Below are positions 33,795-45,814 of a stretch of 64,000 bases of DNA, one piece after another. Source of the stretch: Bettongia penicillata ogilbyi (taxonomy: Eukaryota > Chordata > Mammalia > Diprotodontia > Potoroidae). Position 1 is the stretch's first letter. Every line of letters starts with the position of its first letter. Both the position numbers and the translations under genes were made by a program. A model generated the notes under the pieces. It was not told where the DNA came from. It was given only the letters and a program-made list of their open reading frames with translations, and ran no database searches. The DNA lies in NCBI GenBank assembly GCA_023548195.1, contig JAJHZJ010000336.1:2770704-2834703 (forward strand), read 5' to 3'.

Positions 33795-34756
33795 AAACGG
33801 TGGCCTTCCTCTCTTCGCAGTGTTCTCATCCTAGACTCTTTGAGCCAAATACTCCTCACACACAATGGTCCATTGCCCACGTTCGTGCCTCTTCAGTGCT
33901 TATTCCCATACTTGGGATGGTCTCCCTGATTTCTGCCTGGCTTCCTTCAGGATTCTGCTCAAGTTCCCCTTCCAACAGAGGCATGTCCCCTCTCAGGCTA
34001 CCTTTAGCTAATCTTTATGAATCGGGCACACACAAGTTTCCTCTCTCCATTAGGGAAGAAATAGTGTGTGGTGTGTGTGTGTGTATGTATATGTGGTATG
34101 TGTATGTATGTGGTGTGTGTGTGTATGTGTGTGTGGTGTGTGTGTATGTGTGTGTGGTGTGTGTATGTGTGTGTGGTGTGTGTGTATGTGTGTGTGGTGT
34201 GTGTATGTGTGTGTGGTGTGTGTATGTGTGTGTATGTGTGTGTGGTGTGTGTATGTGTGTGTGGTGTGTGTGCCTGTGTGTGGTGTGTCTGTGTATGTGG
34301 TGTGTGTATGTGTGTGTGTGGTGTGTGTGGTGTGTGTGTGTGCGTGTGTGTGTGTATGTGTGTGCAGGTATGTGTGTGTGTGCATGTGTGTGGTGTGTGC
34401 GTGTGCGCACGTGTATGTGTGTGGTGTGTGCGCGTGCACACGTGTATGTGTGTGGTGTGTGTGGCGTGTGTGTGTCTATGTGTGTGTGGTGTGTGTGGTG
34501 TGTATGTGTGGTGTATGTGTGGTGTGTGTATGTGTGGTGTGTGTGTGGTGTGTGTGTGGTGTGTGTGGTGTGTGTGTATGTGTGTGATATGTGTGGTGTG
34601 TGTGTATGGTGTGTGTGTGGTGTGTATGTGTGTGTGGTGTGTGTGTGGTGTGTGTGTGTATGTGTGGTGTATATGTGTGGTATGTGTGTGTTGCTTTTCT
34701 TTGTATCCCTGCTGTTGCCTGGATTAAATGCTGAACAAATGCTTGTCAACTGATTG
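33795..34756 (+). repeat. L2 3' region containing a large GT array
   Basis: Upstream part reads GCCTGGCTTCCTTCAGGATT and CTCAAGTTCCCCTTCC, and the terminal part reads AATGCTGAACAAATGCTTGT then CAACTGATTGA, which is the L2 3' end. The array at 34063-34690 separates them. Confidence 0.72.
34063..34690. repeat. 628-bp GT/GTAT/GG microsatellite-minisatellite
   Basis: GT repeat with regular GTAT and GTGG variants forming longer units of about 14-20 bases. All six-frame open frames here (up to 317 codons) are repeat artefacts. Confidence 0.97.
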
Positions 34757-34884
34757 AGAATCAGAACTCAGCTGGCATTCCCATCCTGACAGTCCCTATC
34801 TGCTTGACCTTAAGCTATGCAGTCACTGAAACTCTGAGTCAAAATTTTCTCTTCTGTAAAATAAGGGGCTTGGACATGAAAAGC

Positions 34885-35420
34885 CGTACAAAAACATTCC
34901 AAATCATCCCAAATCACTAACAGCTAGAGAAAAGCAAACTCAAGCAACTCTGAGGTTCTACCTCACACTTACTGAATTGACAAAGATGACAAAAAAGGAA
35001 AATAATAATTTTTGGAGGAACTGTGAGAGGTCAGCCATATGAATGTCCTGTTGGTGAAGTTGTGAATTGATCCTGTCATTCTGAGAGCACTTTGGAACTA
35101 TTCCCCCAAGTCAAACTGTGCATACCCTGACCCAGAAATAACTCTACGAGGTCTATACCCCAGAGAGCAAGGAAAGAAGAAAAAGAGCCATGTGGACAAA
35201 AATATTTATAGCAGCTCTTTTTGTAGTAACAAAGAACTAGAAATGAAGGGCTTGCCCATCATAGTTTGTTCAAACTATGACATTTTAATGTCAAGGAATA
35301 CTATCTTGCCAGAAGAAATGATAAAGGGGATGGTTTCAAAGGAACCTCATGACACACAGTGAAGTCAGCAGAAATCAGGAGAACTATTTTTATGATGAGA
35401 AAAATATTGTAAAGACAAAT
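34885..35420 (+). repeat. L1 3'-end fragment
   Basis: Contains CTAACAGCTAGAGAAAAGCA, GGTTCTACCTCACACTTACT, AAATATTTATAGCAGCTCTT and AGAAGAAATGATAAAGG in the order of the marsupial L1 3' end. Confidence 0.82.
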
Positions 35421-35860
35421 AACCCAGAAAGCCTGAAGAGCTTTCTTATCACTGTGATGGCCACCTGGGGTGCCCCAGGACTACTAAGAAGGCCATGCTG
35501 CCCACTTCCTGACAGAGAGAGGAGTAACTCAAGATGCAGGAAGGGACAGAGAGATGAGGAGGAGGCTGCGTTGTTCTTCACTATCAGTATTTGTGACAAG
35601 GAATTCTTGTCTCGTTTTCTCTTTTAAATTTGGGGTGAAGATTTAAAGAGGGAGAGAAAGTGATCACATTTGGAGGGGGCACTTCTGAGTGCCCCAGGAA
35701 ATCTGAGCAGCTGCAGACCCGCATCATCAGGGGGAGTTTCTTCCTCAGGAGATCACCACACCAACGAAAGCACAAAGTGGTATTTAGGATACTTGTAAAA
35801 GCCTGAGAGAATGAAAGCATATTCATGCCATCTTTGGTGCATGTGGGGAGGTCGGTCCAC
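35421..35860. other. intronic sequence, nothing recognised
   Basis: No gene or repeat recognised. Confidence 0.35.
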
Positions 35861-35864
35861 ATAG

Positions 35865-36040
35865 TTTAATGAAAACAGCATTGGCTTTGCAGGCAGAGGA
35901 CCAAAGTCTGGTCCATCCATCTGTATGTCCTTGAGCAAGTCACTTCCCCTCAAATCCTCAGTTTCCTCAACTATAAAATGAGAAGATGGGACTAGGTAAC
36001 TTCTATAGTCCCTTCTAATACTAAATCTATGATCCTATGA
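35865..36040 (+). repeat. MIR-type SINE
   Basis: Shows TGTCCTTGAGCAAGTCACTT, CCTCAGTTTCCTCAACTATA and AAATCTATGATCCTATGACC at its 3' end. Confidence 0.8.
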
Positions 36041-36515
36041 CCACCAGTACATTTCCTTCACAGCTATCAACTGCAGTCCCTCCACATCTTATCCTGGGCA
36101 ATTCTGGTTCATATTTTTACATAAAATCCTCACAGAAGAGCTTAACTAATACCCTGGTTGCCCTTCTCTTGCTCTTTTCATCCTTCAGGGGTACCAATTT
36201 ATCACTTGTGCTGTTACCTCTTATTATTGATAAATTACCAGCCTACCCCCATTTCCAGTCAAATGTGACCTCAAAATGTCTTTTGCATTACTTGGTATGC
36301 TTAATCTGCCAATGGCACTTAATTAGTACGTTCTATTAATATTATAACCACAGGAACCACTAATGGCCCGAAGGAAGTTCTGGTGTAGGCAGGAATTAAG
36401 CCAGAATTCAATTGGTTTGGGGGGAAAATGAGGGAAAAACAAAGAAGGGATGAGAAAAATGAGAGGGAGATGTTCTGAAGTTATAATTAATGACTTAATA
36501 TTCCTATTATTGTGT
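36041..36515. other. intronic sequence, nothing clearly recognised
   Basis: Pyrimidine-rich first half (36060-36310) could be a heavily decayed L2 but lacks clear markers. Confidence 0.35.
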
Positions 36516-36517
36516 AG

Positions 36518-36640
36518 CAACACATATTCACTGAGCACCTGCTATGAAGCTACCATTGCACAGTACCTGATGTAGTATAAAGCAAAGTCCCCTGCCCTGC
36601 AAGATGCAGTTGACAATATAGTCTGAAAAGCAAAAGTAAC
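36518..36640 (-). repeat. L2 3'-end fragment
   Basis: Antisense L2 3' pattern ATTCACTGAGCACCTGCTAT, then CCCTGCCCTGCAAGATGCAG. Confidence 0.55.
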
Positions 36641-38285
36641 AATTAACAGTGTTGAATCAGTACAACAACTGCAGAAACCACAAATACGTCCTGAAGAAGC
36701 TCAAGTCTAGGAAAGAATGAATATTAAATTCAACTCAGAAAACGATCGTAAGTTTTGAGGACAGATGAAGGAAAAATATGAAATATATATGCATATACAT
36801 ACACAAATGTGTGGGATTACCTCATAAACACACTAAGAAAGTATACGTATGCAACCCAGGTGCAATTAAAAATCATTTTTCTACCCTTTTGCCATGCTCA
36901 GAGTCAGTACATTTAATGAAAAATAAAAGATTTCTACAATAATAGTAGAAATCACAGGAACAATCCGTCTTGAATCAAAAGTTGGTTTCTGTCATCAGGT
37001 TCTAATTAAGAACGTCAGATAAAGCAGATGGAGAACAGCTTTAATCTTCATGCAAAGTTGATCCTACTCTGGTGAAAACACAGAAAAATTGTTTGGACAA
37101 GCCAACTGAACAAACATGATATTGGATGTCTAGAGGAAAGTCATTCTTAAAGAGTCTTCTTTCCACTAGATGGCCATCTGACCCTTATCCAAGGGACTTC
37201 GTCAAAGTGAAAGGGTTTAAATGAATATTCCTGCGCATTCCAGTTAGGCCAAGGAAAGAAGTTACTCAGAGGGAGAAAAATGAAGTTATGGGGAATCTTC
37301 AACGACTTGAAATTCAGTCAAGTAAAGGAGTTTTTATCTCTACTTTTAAGAAGTTTTTTCACATCTAGAGATATATAGACAGTCCTCTTATTTATTTATA
37401 TTATGCATTTGTATAGTACTGGAAAAAAGATGAAATGGTGCCAAAATTCTTGTCCAAGCAGGTTACAGTCCACTTAAAATTCATTCACTACTGAACTTCA
37501 GACCAATTACAACTACCCTATGTTTCCATTTACCCATTTACAAAACAGGATGTTATCTACTTTGGAGAATTCATGTTTATAAAAGCCATTAACATTACTC
37601 AATGTTCCCAAATAATATTAGTTTTTGAGTACAAAGGTCCATATGTAGAAACTTGTCTATTTAACAATAGGCAATGAACCATTTGGGACCATATGAACCA
37701 CTGTTTCTGTTTAGCTCAAATGGGAGGAAATTTCGTGTGTGAATATCATTATACAACCTCTTTTAAGGTGTAGTAATGTCTTAAACCCTTGAATAAATCT
37801 GCATCATTACCTATGGCTTAGAGTCATCTGACATTAACAAAATTAGATAAATAGTACAAATCCCTTTGGAAAGAAACTACTTCAAGAAGGAAAAATGATA
37901 TATTAATTACTGCAAAAGTGTACTAAGTCCTTTAAAAAGTTTCATACAACTTTACTAGCATTCACCTTATAGCACTGCCATTTTAAAAAAAGAACAAAAC
38001 AAGTTAATCATGTTATATCCAATACTATAAGAATAAATTAAAATTCTCTGTCAGAGAGAAAGAAAAAACCATCACTCTTGAGTAAATATTTTCTTTTTAA
38101 ATGGACATACTAAAGATAAATGGATTCCTAGGTTAGAATTTACCCAGAATATCACCAAAAGGTTGACCATGCAATGATTTGTTTCTTTTGGCCACTGCAA
38201 TTTATGAAGACTCCCTAGCAAAGTGCTATTCCAACACAAGAGCCAAAAGACGAGCGCTGAAGTTGGGAGATCTGAGGCAAAGCCC
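36641..38285. other. intronic sequence, nothing recognised
   Basis: 1.6 kb of AT-rich sequence with no recognised feature. Confidence 0.45.
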
Positions 38286-38299
38286 AGACACCATTCTCT

Positions 38300-38510
38300 A
38301 GTTAAGGTTGTGGATGGTCCTGTTGTTGTGTGTTTGTCCTTTGTTCTCAAAGAGGACCACAACATCAAGATGATAACATGACTTGCCGGTGACTTTGATT
38401 TGAGTGAGGGAGGGCTGTGCAAGGTCACCAACCTCACTTTCTTCTCCTGAGCCATATGGGTCCAGTGGCTAGATGGCCCAGGATGCATTGGGAGACACTG
38501 GCCCTTTGAG
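38300..38510 (-). mobile_element. marsupial SINE (RTE-tail type)
   Basis: On the plus strand it begins GTTGTGTGTTTGTCCTTTGT and reads GAGTGAGGGAGGGCTGTGCA and CAACCTCACTTTCTTCTCCT. This is the reverse complement of the tail of the SINE at 1.6-1.9 kb. Confidence 0.8.
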
Positions 38511-39475
38511 GCTAAGGTCTTACCACATTCTCACTTTGAGATATACCCATTCAATGAATAGGCTTCTTTAAGTAGTTACTCAAGGGATGGTCACGTAAGG
38601 GAGATACACATACAGGAAAGTTTAGTCCAGGGGTGGGCGGAGCTTTGCTCTCTGGATCTAGGTCCTGTAAGAAGTCTCAGAAGCACTAAAGCACAAAGTG
38701 AACCAAGGCTGGCTATGGAAAATAAAGACAACAACCTGTGCCCTCTCATGACAAAATCCTAGCTGTTTGTTCCAAATTACACGAGCTATTTGATTCATAA
38801 GCTTCAAACCATTAGAACTCCATAATACTGCCAATTCACTGTAGTACTTGCTTTCTTTGTGGGGAAAGATGGGGGGACAGGAAATGACCTGATAAGGAGA
38901 AATAACTTAGGCCTAGGTAATAATCCTTCAAAATTGAAAACATTGCTAAGGAGATATCTGACTTTCAAATGTTATACATTCTACATTAAAATGTTACTAT
39001 AAAAGAACTTTCAATATTCAAATCTCTCTCCATAATAAGCTCCATCCACTGTACTGGTATCTATTTCCAAACTTTCCTTCTCTCACTTTAGGAAAAAATT
39101 ATCTTTTGTGGAGTGCACTTTTTATTCAAAATGTTTTTAAAAGTATAAAATTTAAAGGGATGAGGAGGCTACCACCAAAGAAAAGCTCATCAGATACAAA
39201 AAAAGAAAACTGTTCAATGGCATTACTTCTAGTTACTAAAATGACAAATGTAAAAAATAAAAGGAAATATGGAAAGCTCCACACAAATTAATTTAGAACA
39301 AGATGAACAAAACCACATCAGTATACACTGACTACAACTATTAAAAAAACACAAAGCCGGAAGACAATGGATCTTCAAAATGACTTAGAAGTAGTCACTG
39401 GGCAATTTTTTTGTGTGCACTTACTACTTATTATTTTGGGGGTGCTACTTTATTAAAAGGTCTTGTGCACAATAT
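38511..39475. other. intronic sequence, nothing recognised
   Basis: No gene or repeat recognised. Confidence 0.4.
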
Positions 39476-39477
39476 AC

Positions 39478-39700
39478 AGGATGATGTGATATAGGAGAAA
39501 GAGCACTGGACTTGGAGTGAAGAGGAATCCTGCCCCTGAGACATGCTGGTTGGATGACCATAGAAGCCTGTGCTCTCTCTCATCTGTAAAACAGATTACC
39601 ACTGGCACTGCATCCTTCCCAGGTGGTTGTGAGAATCCAATAAGACAAGTGCTTACAAAAGTATCAGCTGCTACTGTGATCACTGTTATGCTTTTCAGAT
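39478..39700 (+). repeat. MIR-type SINE
   Basis: Starts AGGAGAAAGAGCACTGGACT and follows a diverged MIR order with CTCATCTGTAAAACAG and a GGTTGTGAGAATCCAATAAG 3' part. Confidence 0.7.
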
Positions 39701-39921
39701 TTGAATTACTATCCTTCAGGGAGTTTTCCTTAACAATAAAGTAAATACATGGAACACCTAAGTGTATGTATGTGCACATGCACACATGGATGTATTATGT
39801 GCACAAGTACACCCATGTATATACATGCATGTAAGTCTCTCTCAACAGAGATACAGAAACATAGATTTCTCAGAAGATGGCTCAGGAGTGCACACAGAAT
39901 GAACCTCAATAAGCTCTAGAT

Positions 39922-40123
39922 TAGGGGTGGGGAATGTGCAGCCTTGAGGCCACATGTGGCCTTCTAGGTCCTCAAGAGCAGCCCTTTAACTGAATTCAAA
40001 CTTCACAGAACAAAACCCCTTAATAAAAGGATTTGTTCTGTAAAACTTGGACTCAGTCGAAAGGCCACACCTGAGGACCTAGAAGGCAACATGAGGCCTT
40101 GAGGCCACAGGTCCCCATCCCTG
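39922..40123. mobile_element. palindromic non-autonomous hAT-type DNA transposon
   Basis: A 202-bp element with inverted ends of about 50 bases. The left end reads TAGGGGTGGGGAATGTGCAG. The reverse complement of the right end reads CAGGGATGGGGACCTGTGGC. The flanks CTCTAGAT (39914-39921) and CTCCAGAT (40124-40131) are an 8-bp duplication with one mismatch. An 8-bp duplication and CAGGGG-like ends are hAT traits. There is no coding sequence inside. Confidence 0.88.
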
Positions 40124-40131
40124 CTCCAGAT

Positions 40132-41135
40132 GAATTAATCACTGGTAAAAAATCACAAAGGGGTGCATATTCAAGTTTCCTGGGTCTGGAATCATAACTA
40201 GAATAACTTTGAAAGCTCATACCAAGATGCAGCTACCAAACAGTTTCCAAAAACCAACATGGTCTCATTTGGTATGCAGTATTCTAGATTACCTAATTAT
40301 TTCGTTCCTATCTGTTTAATAGAAGGCTGAGATATCACTGAGTTTATATGACACCTGTGAAAATTTTGGCCACAACAATAAAATAAACCATTGCCCTTGC
40401 CGTTCAAGATGAATTCTTAAAAAAAAAAAAAAGATGGATTCTGACTGTTATCCAAAAGCATTATTAAGTACTAACTAGAAATATAGTGATCATAAGCAAA
40501 AGAATGAACATAAGTAAGCTAAAAAATACTAACACAAGTTGTGAGGCTAGTTAAGTGTAATCAATACAACACTATTCATTTCTACTATTCAAGGTCTTCA
40601 GATGACAGTCCATCAAAACCAATTTCATTTCAAAATTGTATTTATATAAAGTTCATTTGCATTTTTGGCTTCATGGGACTTCCTTTTCCTGTGACCAGAA
40701 AAATCTCAGATTATTTGGTCAAGGAATAAAAAGGGAAGACCAGATTTGAACCCCCACTCAGTCAATGCCTATGAAATTTTAGATCTCAAAGCAACTGAGT
40801 CTAGTATCTCAGACTGTGGGGGTTCTGGTGAAAGAAAGCTAGGGAATTTATTGAAGAAAATCAAGGAAATAATGCCAGAGAGAGTATTTCACCAGATGAG
40901 GATGGATCAAAAGTCAGACAAATTTATTTTAGAACTTCAATAGGTGCCAAATTATCATACTGAAGTAGAGCTGAGCGCTTTTCAACACAAGTTTTCTTCA
41001 ATCAGCACCTAACAGCAAAGACAAATGCCAAGGTCATAAGACATCTGCAAGGAGCCCAGACCAAAATGATGCCAATCAAAAGGTCAGACTAAAACAACTG
41101 GAGAAAAAGCCATCCAACTTCAAGAACAAAGATTT
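40132..41135. other. intronic sequence, nothing recognised
   Basis: No gene or repeat recognised. Confidence 0.4.
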
Positions 41136-41139
41136 AAGC

Positions 41140-41665
41140 AACAAGTCCCCAATACTTACAAAAGAAAAGTCCGATTCAGTAGCCCTCCCTGGTCTAGCAC
41201 TAGCCTCTTTTCCTACACATAACCTACACGCCAACCCAACTGAACTCCTTGCCCTTTCTTCACACACACATCACACTTTGTTTTACTTGTGTCTGTACTA
41301 TTTTTGCTCATACTATTTTTTTACTTATACTATTAACTGTTTGTGGAATATTCTCTCCACTCCCCCCATTCTACCTACTGAAATGCTACTTGCCTTTCAA
41401 AGTCCAGATAAAATGGCACTTCATCCATGAAAAGCTTGCATCACCAATTCCCTGTTAGGGAGAAGTACGCTCTCTCACCTTTGAACTCTTCCAGACCCTT
41501 CTCTGAACTCTCTTGCCACTCGTTACCAGCTGGCCTTCTTTTATAATTAGAACAGCATCTTTTCTTCCCCACAGAATTGTAAGTTCCTTGTGAGTAGTCC
41601 CAGAACCCTACAAAAGGCCTTGTACACAGTAGGGCCATAAGAAATATTTGTGGAACAAATAAATA
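41140..41665 (+). repeat. L2 3' region
   Basis: Contains TTTCAAAGTCCAGATAAAAT, GAATTGTAAGTTCCTTGTGA and CCTTGTACACAGTAGGGCCA, the L2 3' order. Confidence 0.72.
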
Positions 41666-41676
41666 GAAAATCTAGT

Positions 41677-41699
41677 AAAAAAAAAAAAAAAAAAAAAAA
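41677..41699. repeat. poly-A run (23 A)
   Basis: Uninterrupted A tract a few bases after the end of the L2 fragment. It may be the tail of a retroposed sequence. Confidence 0.9.
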
Positions 41700-41789
41700 G
41701 ATGACTAGGTTAGGTCCTTTAATCATGTGGCACTTGCCTCAGCTGGAAAGAAACCCAGTAAAACCTTGCTCTCATCCTTCAGCATGGCT

Positions 41790-42850
41790 TGGGTTTATTT
41801 CATTTCCACAAATACTTATTATTAAATTCCTCCTAGCTTTCAAGGCATTGTGCTAAGTTATAGGGATACAAAGGAGAAAACAACAACCCCAAATACTTCT
41901 GACCTCGTGGAGTTTGTGATCTATTGAGGGGAGGGGAAGAGATAACCCACACATAGGTAAGTAAATATAAAGTCATTTGAAGGAATGGACACTGATAGTG
42001 AGAAGGATCATTGAAGACTTCCAGGAGGAGGCAATGATTAAGGAAAGAAAGGAAGGCAAGGCATCCTTCGAAGCAGAGGAGAGGAAGGAAAAATGCATCT
42101 GATCACGGTGGGATACCTTATGAAGGCAAAGAACTTGGAACATGACACAACGCGGAGTTCAGAGGCAATCAGTCAGTAAACATTTATTAAATGTCTAGTA
42201 TGGGCCAGGACTGTGCTAAGTGCTGGGAACAGCTACAAGCCAGTACAGCTGGAACAAAGATTATATCATGGAGAATAATACAAAATGAGCCTGGATAGGC
42301 TGGCTGGAGTCAGACTACGACCAAGTTTAAATATCTCACTGAAGATTTGTGAGTAGGAGAATGACAGTTTTACCTGTGCCTTAGGAAGATGATTTTGGCA
42401 GCTGGGTGAAGGATGACTAGAGAGAAGAAGAGACTGGGAGCCGGAAGGCCCAGTTAAAAAGTTATTGCAATAATTCAGGCCTACACTGGTAGTCCTGTAA
42501 ATGAAAAGGGGAGAAATATGAGAGCTGCTGTAAAGAAAAAACCAGTAAGCCTTGGTAACTGACACGATATGGAGAGAGAAGGCAAAGGGGAGTCAAGTAG
42601 GACTCCACCTTTACAAATTTGGGTACACAAAAGGACATTAGTAGGACCCTTAAAAAATTGAGAAACTTAATGGGAGAAATGAGTTTAGAAAGCAAAATAA
42701 TAAATTTCATTTTGGACATGATGAGTTGGGCATGTTGATGCATACAGGAAAATATATACAGCAGGCAGTTGGTGATAGGGAACTCCTGGAGTTAAAGAGA
42801 GAAATCAGAGCTGGATATGAATTTCTTTGCATTGCCACATGGGAATTGGT
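41790..42850 (-). mobile_element. L2 LINE, long antisense copy with internal L2 3'-end insert
   Basis: Antisense markers in order are ATTGTGCTAAGTTATAGGGA, CTTCCAGGAGGAGGCAATGA, CAATAATTCAGGCCTACACT, TAAATTTCATTTTGGACATG and GGCAGTTGGTGATAGGGA. This covers the L2 3' end back through much of the ORF2 C-terminal region. At about 42165-42250 a second L2 3' end begins anew (AAACATTTATTAAATGTCTA), so a younger copy probably inserted. Confidence 0.75.
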
Positions 42851-43875
42851 AGCACAAATATGTAAGGGAGACAAGGACTTTTGTGTGGCCAATGGAATAA
42901 AAAGCAAAGGTCTCTAGATGCCCCTGGCCCTCCCCCTTCAGGGTTACTAAGTATCCCCTTGAAACCTATAGACACTTCTAGACAATTTGCACAGTGCAGG
43001 CCTGCCAGGAGTTGACAGGGCAAATGCCTCCGCACAACTCAGTAGGACAGGCTGAGGACAAGGGATGGTGGGAAACAAGAAAGTTTCAGCAGATATTTTG
43101 TGGGTCACCTGTGTAGAGGGGAAGCTTGACTAACCCATGGCAGGAAATAAGTTAATGAACCTAAATCTGACAGCATGTAAGGGAAGAGGAGCTCTCTGCA
43201 GCCCCAGCAGCACAATGGCAACAGCAGCTCTGTGGAGCAGCAGCAAATTCTGAGGGCAGTGGTACAACAGTTTCAGCAAATGACCACTATTGGTCCTAAG
43301 TGGAAAAGCTGACAAGAACCAAAAACAGCTCTGTGCTGCTAGGTGCAGGAGAGGGTGTCCTGAGGAGCTTCAACCTCATCTACCTCAGAACTATCTCTGA
43401 GTCTTCTGAGAGACTGCTCCCCTCCTCACCGGCAGATCTGGGGTGGGGAGAAAGAAGAAAATGAACTCTATGGCTTGATTTTCTCTATTACTTACTGTGC
43501 CACTGTGTCCCAAATATATGCTTTGCTATTTGCTGTATGGCTCCTGCTTGGTCTTCTAGTAAGTAACGCCCTGGATAGGGGTTTGATTATCTTTAGTCAA
43601 AATGCTCCACGCAGAATCTGAGTAGCAAGGGGTTACTGATTCCAATGAGATCTCTGTTATAAGTATTATTATCTATGTTTTAGAGGTAAAAAAAAAAAAC
43701 AAAACACTGAGAAATAAAAGGTCTTGCTAAGAGTCCACTGCCACTAAATATTAGAGCTAGGACTTAGACCCAAATATTCTGACTTCGAGAGAAACTCTTC
43801 TTTTTCCTCCACCTCATGCCACTTCTCCATTCTGAAAGGCAACCAGAAACTACCGCAATTATAAAGGATTATGAC
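42851..43875. other. intronic sequence, nothing recognised
   Basis: No gene or repeat recognised. Confidence 0.4.
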
Positions 43876-43879
43876 ATAG

Positions 43880-44390
43880 ACTGTGCTGTAAGAACTAACG
43901 AACGGGCAGATTTCAGAAAAACCTGGAAAAACTAGTACAAACTCACGTAGAGCAAAAGGAGCAGAACCCTAGTAGACAGCATTGGTAACGTTTGTGTGAC
44001 AACCAAGTCTGAATGACCCAGCTCTTGACAGCCACACAAAGATCCACGACAAGTATGAAGGACTCACAAGGGAAAATGCTATCCACATCCTGATACAGAA
44101 CGGATGGACTCTGAACGCAGATCAAAACAGACTTTTTTCACTTACTTTGCTCTCTGTCCATGTTTTGTCCTCTTTTGATTGTTTCTTCTTTCACAATGGT
44201 GACCAATATGGAAATAGGTTTTACACGATAATACATGTGTAACCCATATCAAATTGCCTATCATTTTTTTGGAAGAAGGGAAAAGACAGAAGGAAGAAGG
44301 GAAAAAAATTTGGAATTCAAAATCTTACAAAAATGAACACTAAAAATTGGTTTGATGTGTAATTGGGGGAAAAATTATTACTTATATATC
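43880..44390 (+). repeat. L1 3'-end fragment
   Basis: GATTTCAGAAAAACCTGGAA, AAATGCTATCCACATCCTGA and ATGGTGACCAATATGGAAAT occur in L1 3' order. Confidence 0.8.
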
Positions 44391-45345
44391 AATCAACAAT
44401 AATGGTTTCTCATATAATTCTTCCATCAGGCTCTCACTCATTTTACATTTTAAGTTCCATGACATAACAGGTAGGATGTTAATAGATATTTTTTAGCTCA
44501 GCAGTCTCAAAGAAATTACTTCTCCTAAAAACAGAAAAAACACTTATAATATCCAACCCAATCCTAAAGTCCTATTTTGCTTTCTTTTAGACTCATCATT
44601 AGGAAACACTTGTCTCCTTCTCAAATGGACACCACTGTCCAGAGGTAGGAGACGAGAGGGGAAGACTGAAACAAACATTTTTAGATTTGACCATTGTGTG
44701 AATGCTTTCCTCGACCACGATTATGTGTTACAAGGGAGGATATTTTTTCTAATGGGCCATGGGGGATTTGGAAAGGAGAAGGGAATTAGTGATAGGGATG
44801 CCAAGAAAAAAAAAAGAGGAAGAAGAAAAGAAAGAGGGTTTCTTTAGCATTTTAAAATGCACAAAAATGAATAGACAAGGTTCAAAAGGAGAAACAAGCA
44901 GAAAAGCTTTGCAATGAACATGCTAGATTACATTCTTTTTACAAATGCAAGTTATTCATAAAAGACTCATGGTTTCGTGAGTATAATCTACTTTTCCCAT
45001 TTTTCTGTAAATCAGGAAATATTTATGTTTGATTACGTTTGGTAAGTACAAAACAAAAAAATTAATAAAAATGTTGAGCCACTGCCTCTAATACAGTGGG
45101 CCCAAGACTTCCTCTATATGACAGAAGATCTATGATCCAGAACTGCTACTGAATTACTCTCATTCCCCTGAATGACCAAAAACTGAAAGCTCTCCTGTGC
45201 TTGAATGTCCACTGCAGCCAGGAAACAAAAGCTAATTGTGTCGCACAAGTAACTGAAGGGCACTCAATACGAAGCCTAGGACGAGGGAAACCAAGGCAAG
45301 AAGGAAACAGTCCTTCCTTTCTAGAAGTCTACATTTCACTAGGGG
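44391..45345. other. intronic sequence, nothing recognised
   Basis: No gene or repeat recognised. Confidence 0.4.
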
Positions 45346-45349
45346 ATGC

Positions 45350-45407
45350 AACACACACACACTAGGGGTTGCAATACACACACACACACACATACACACA
45401 CACACAA
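45350..45407. repeat. (CA)n microsatellite, two blocks
   Basis: Two CA blocks separated by an imperfect duplicate of the ACTAGGGGATGCAA flank (ACTAGGGGTTGCAA), so flank and repeat were duplicated together. Confidence 0.9.
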
Positions 45408-45519
45408 CTAAGCAAATATGAAGGATATACCAATTTATGCCAAATCATTTGAAAGGGGAGAGAATCCTCTTGACAGGTACTAGGGAAAGCTTGTGCAAAG
45501 GCATATGCACAGGAGACAC

Positions 45520-45745
45520 ATTATGGCAACCAAGTGGAATCCTGGGTAGTGCTGGGCTGGGAATCAGAAAGACTGCCACAGATACTTCATTAGCTATGTG
45601 ATCCTAGGCAAGTCACTTAATCCCTCTGGGACTCAGTTTTCCATCTATAAAATGGGGATAAAAAGTTTCTTCCTCCTAGGGCTATGAGATAACATATAGG
45701 AAATATTTTGTAGACCTTAAAGGGTCATAACTACAAGTTTTAGCA
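45520..45745 (+). repeat. MIR-type SINE
   Basis: Shows GTGATCCTAGGCAAGTCACT, GGGACTCAGTTTTCCATCTA and AAATATTTTGTAGACCTTAA. Confidence 0.82.
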
Positions 45746-45814
45746 TTCTGACCATGGTGATCAGTTTTGCGTATAAGCACGCATGAGAAGAAATAATGTG
45801 AGAACAAGTCAGTT

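Noticed and set aside
33800..34753. Open frames of up to 317 codons on both strands around 34.0-34.75 kb
   Set aside because: Translations are Cys-Val or Thr-His repeats from the GT array, with no protein-like sequence.
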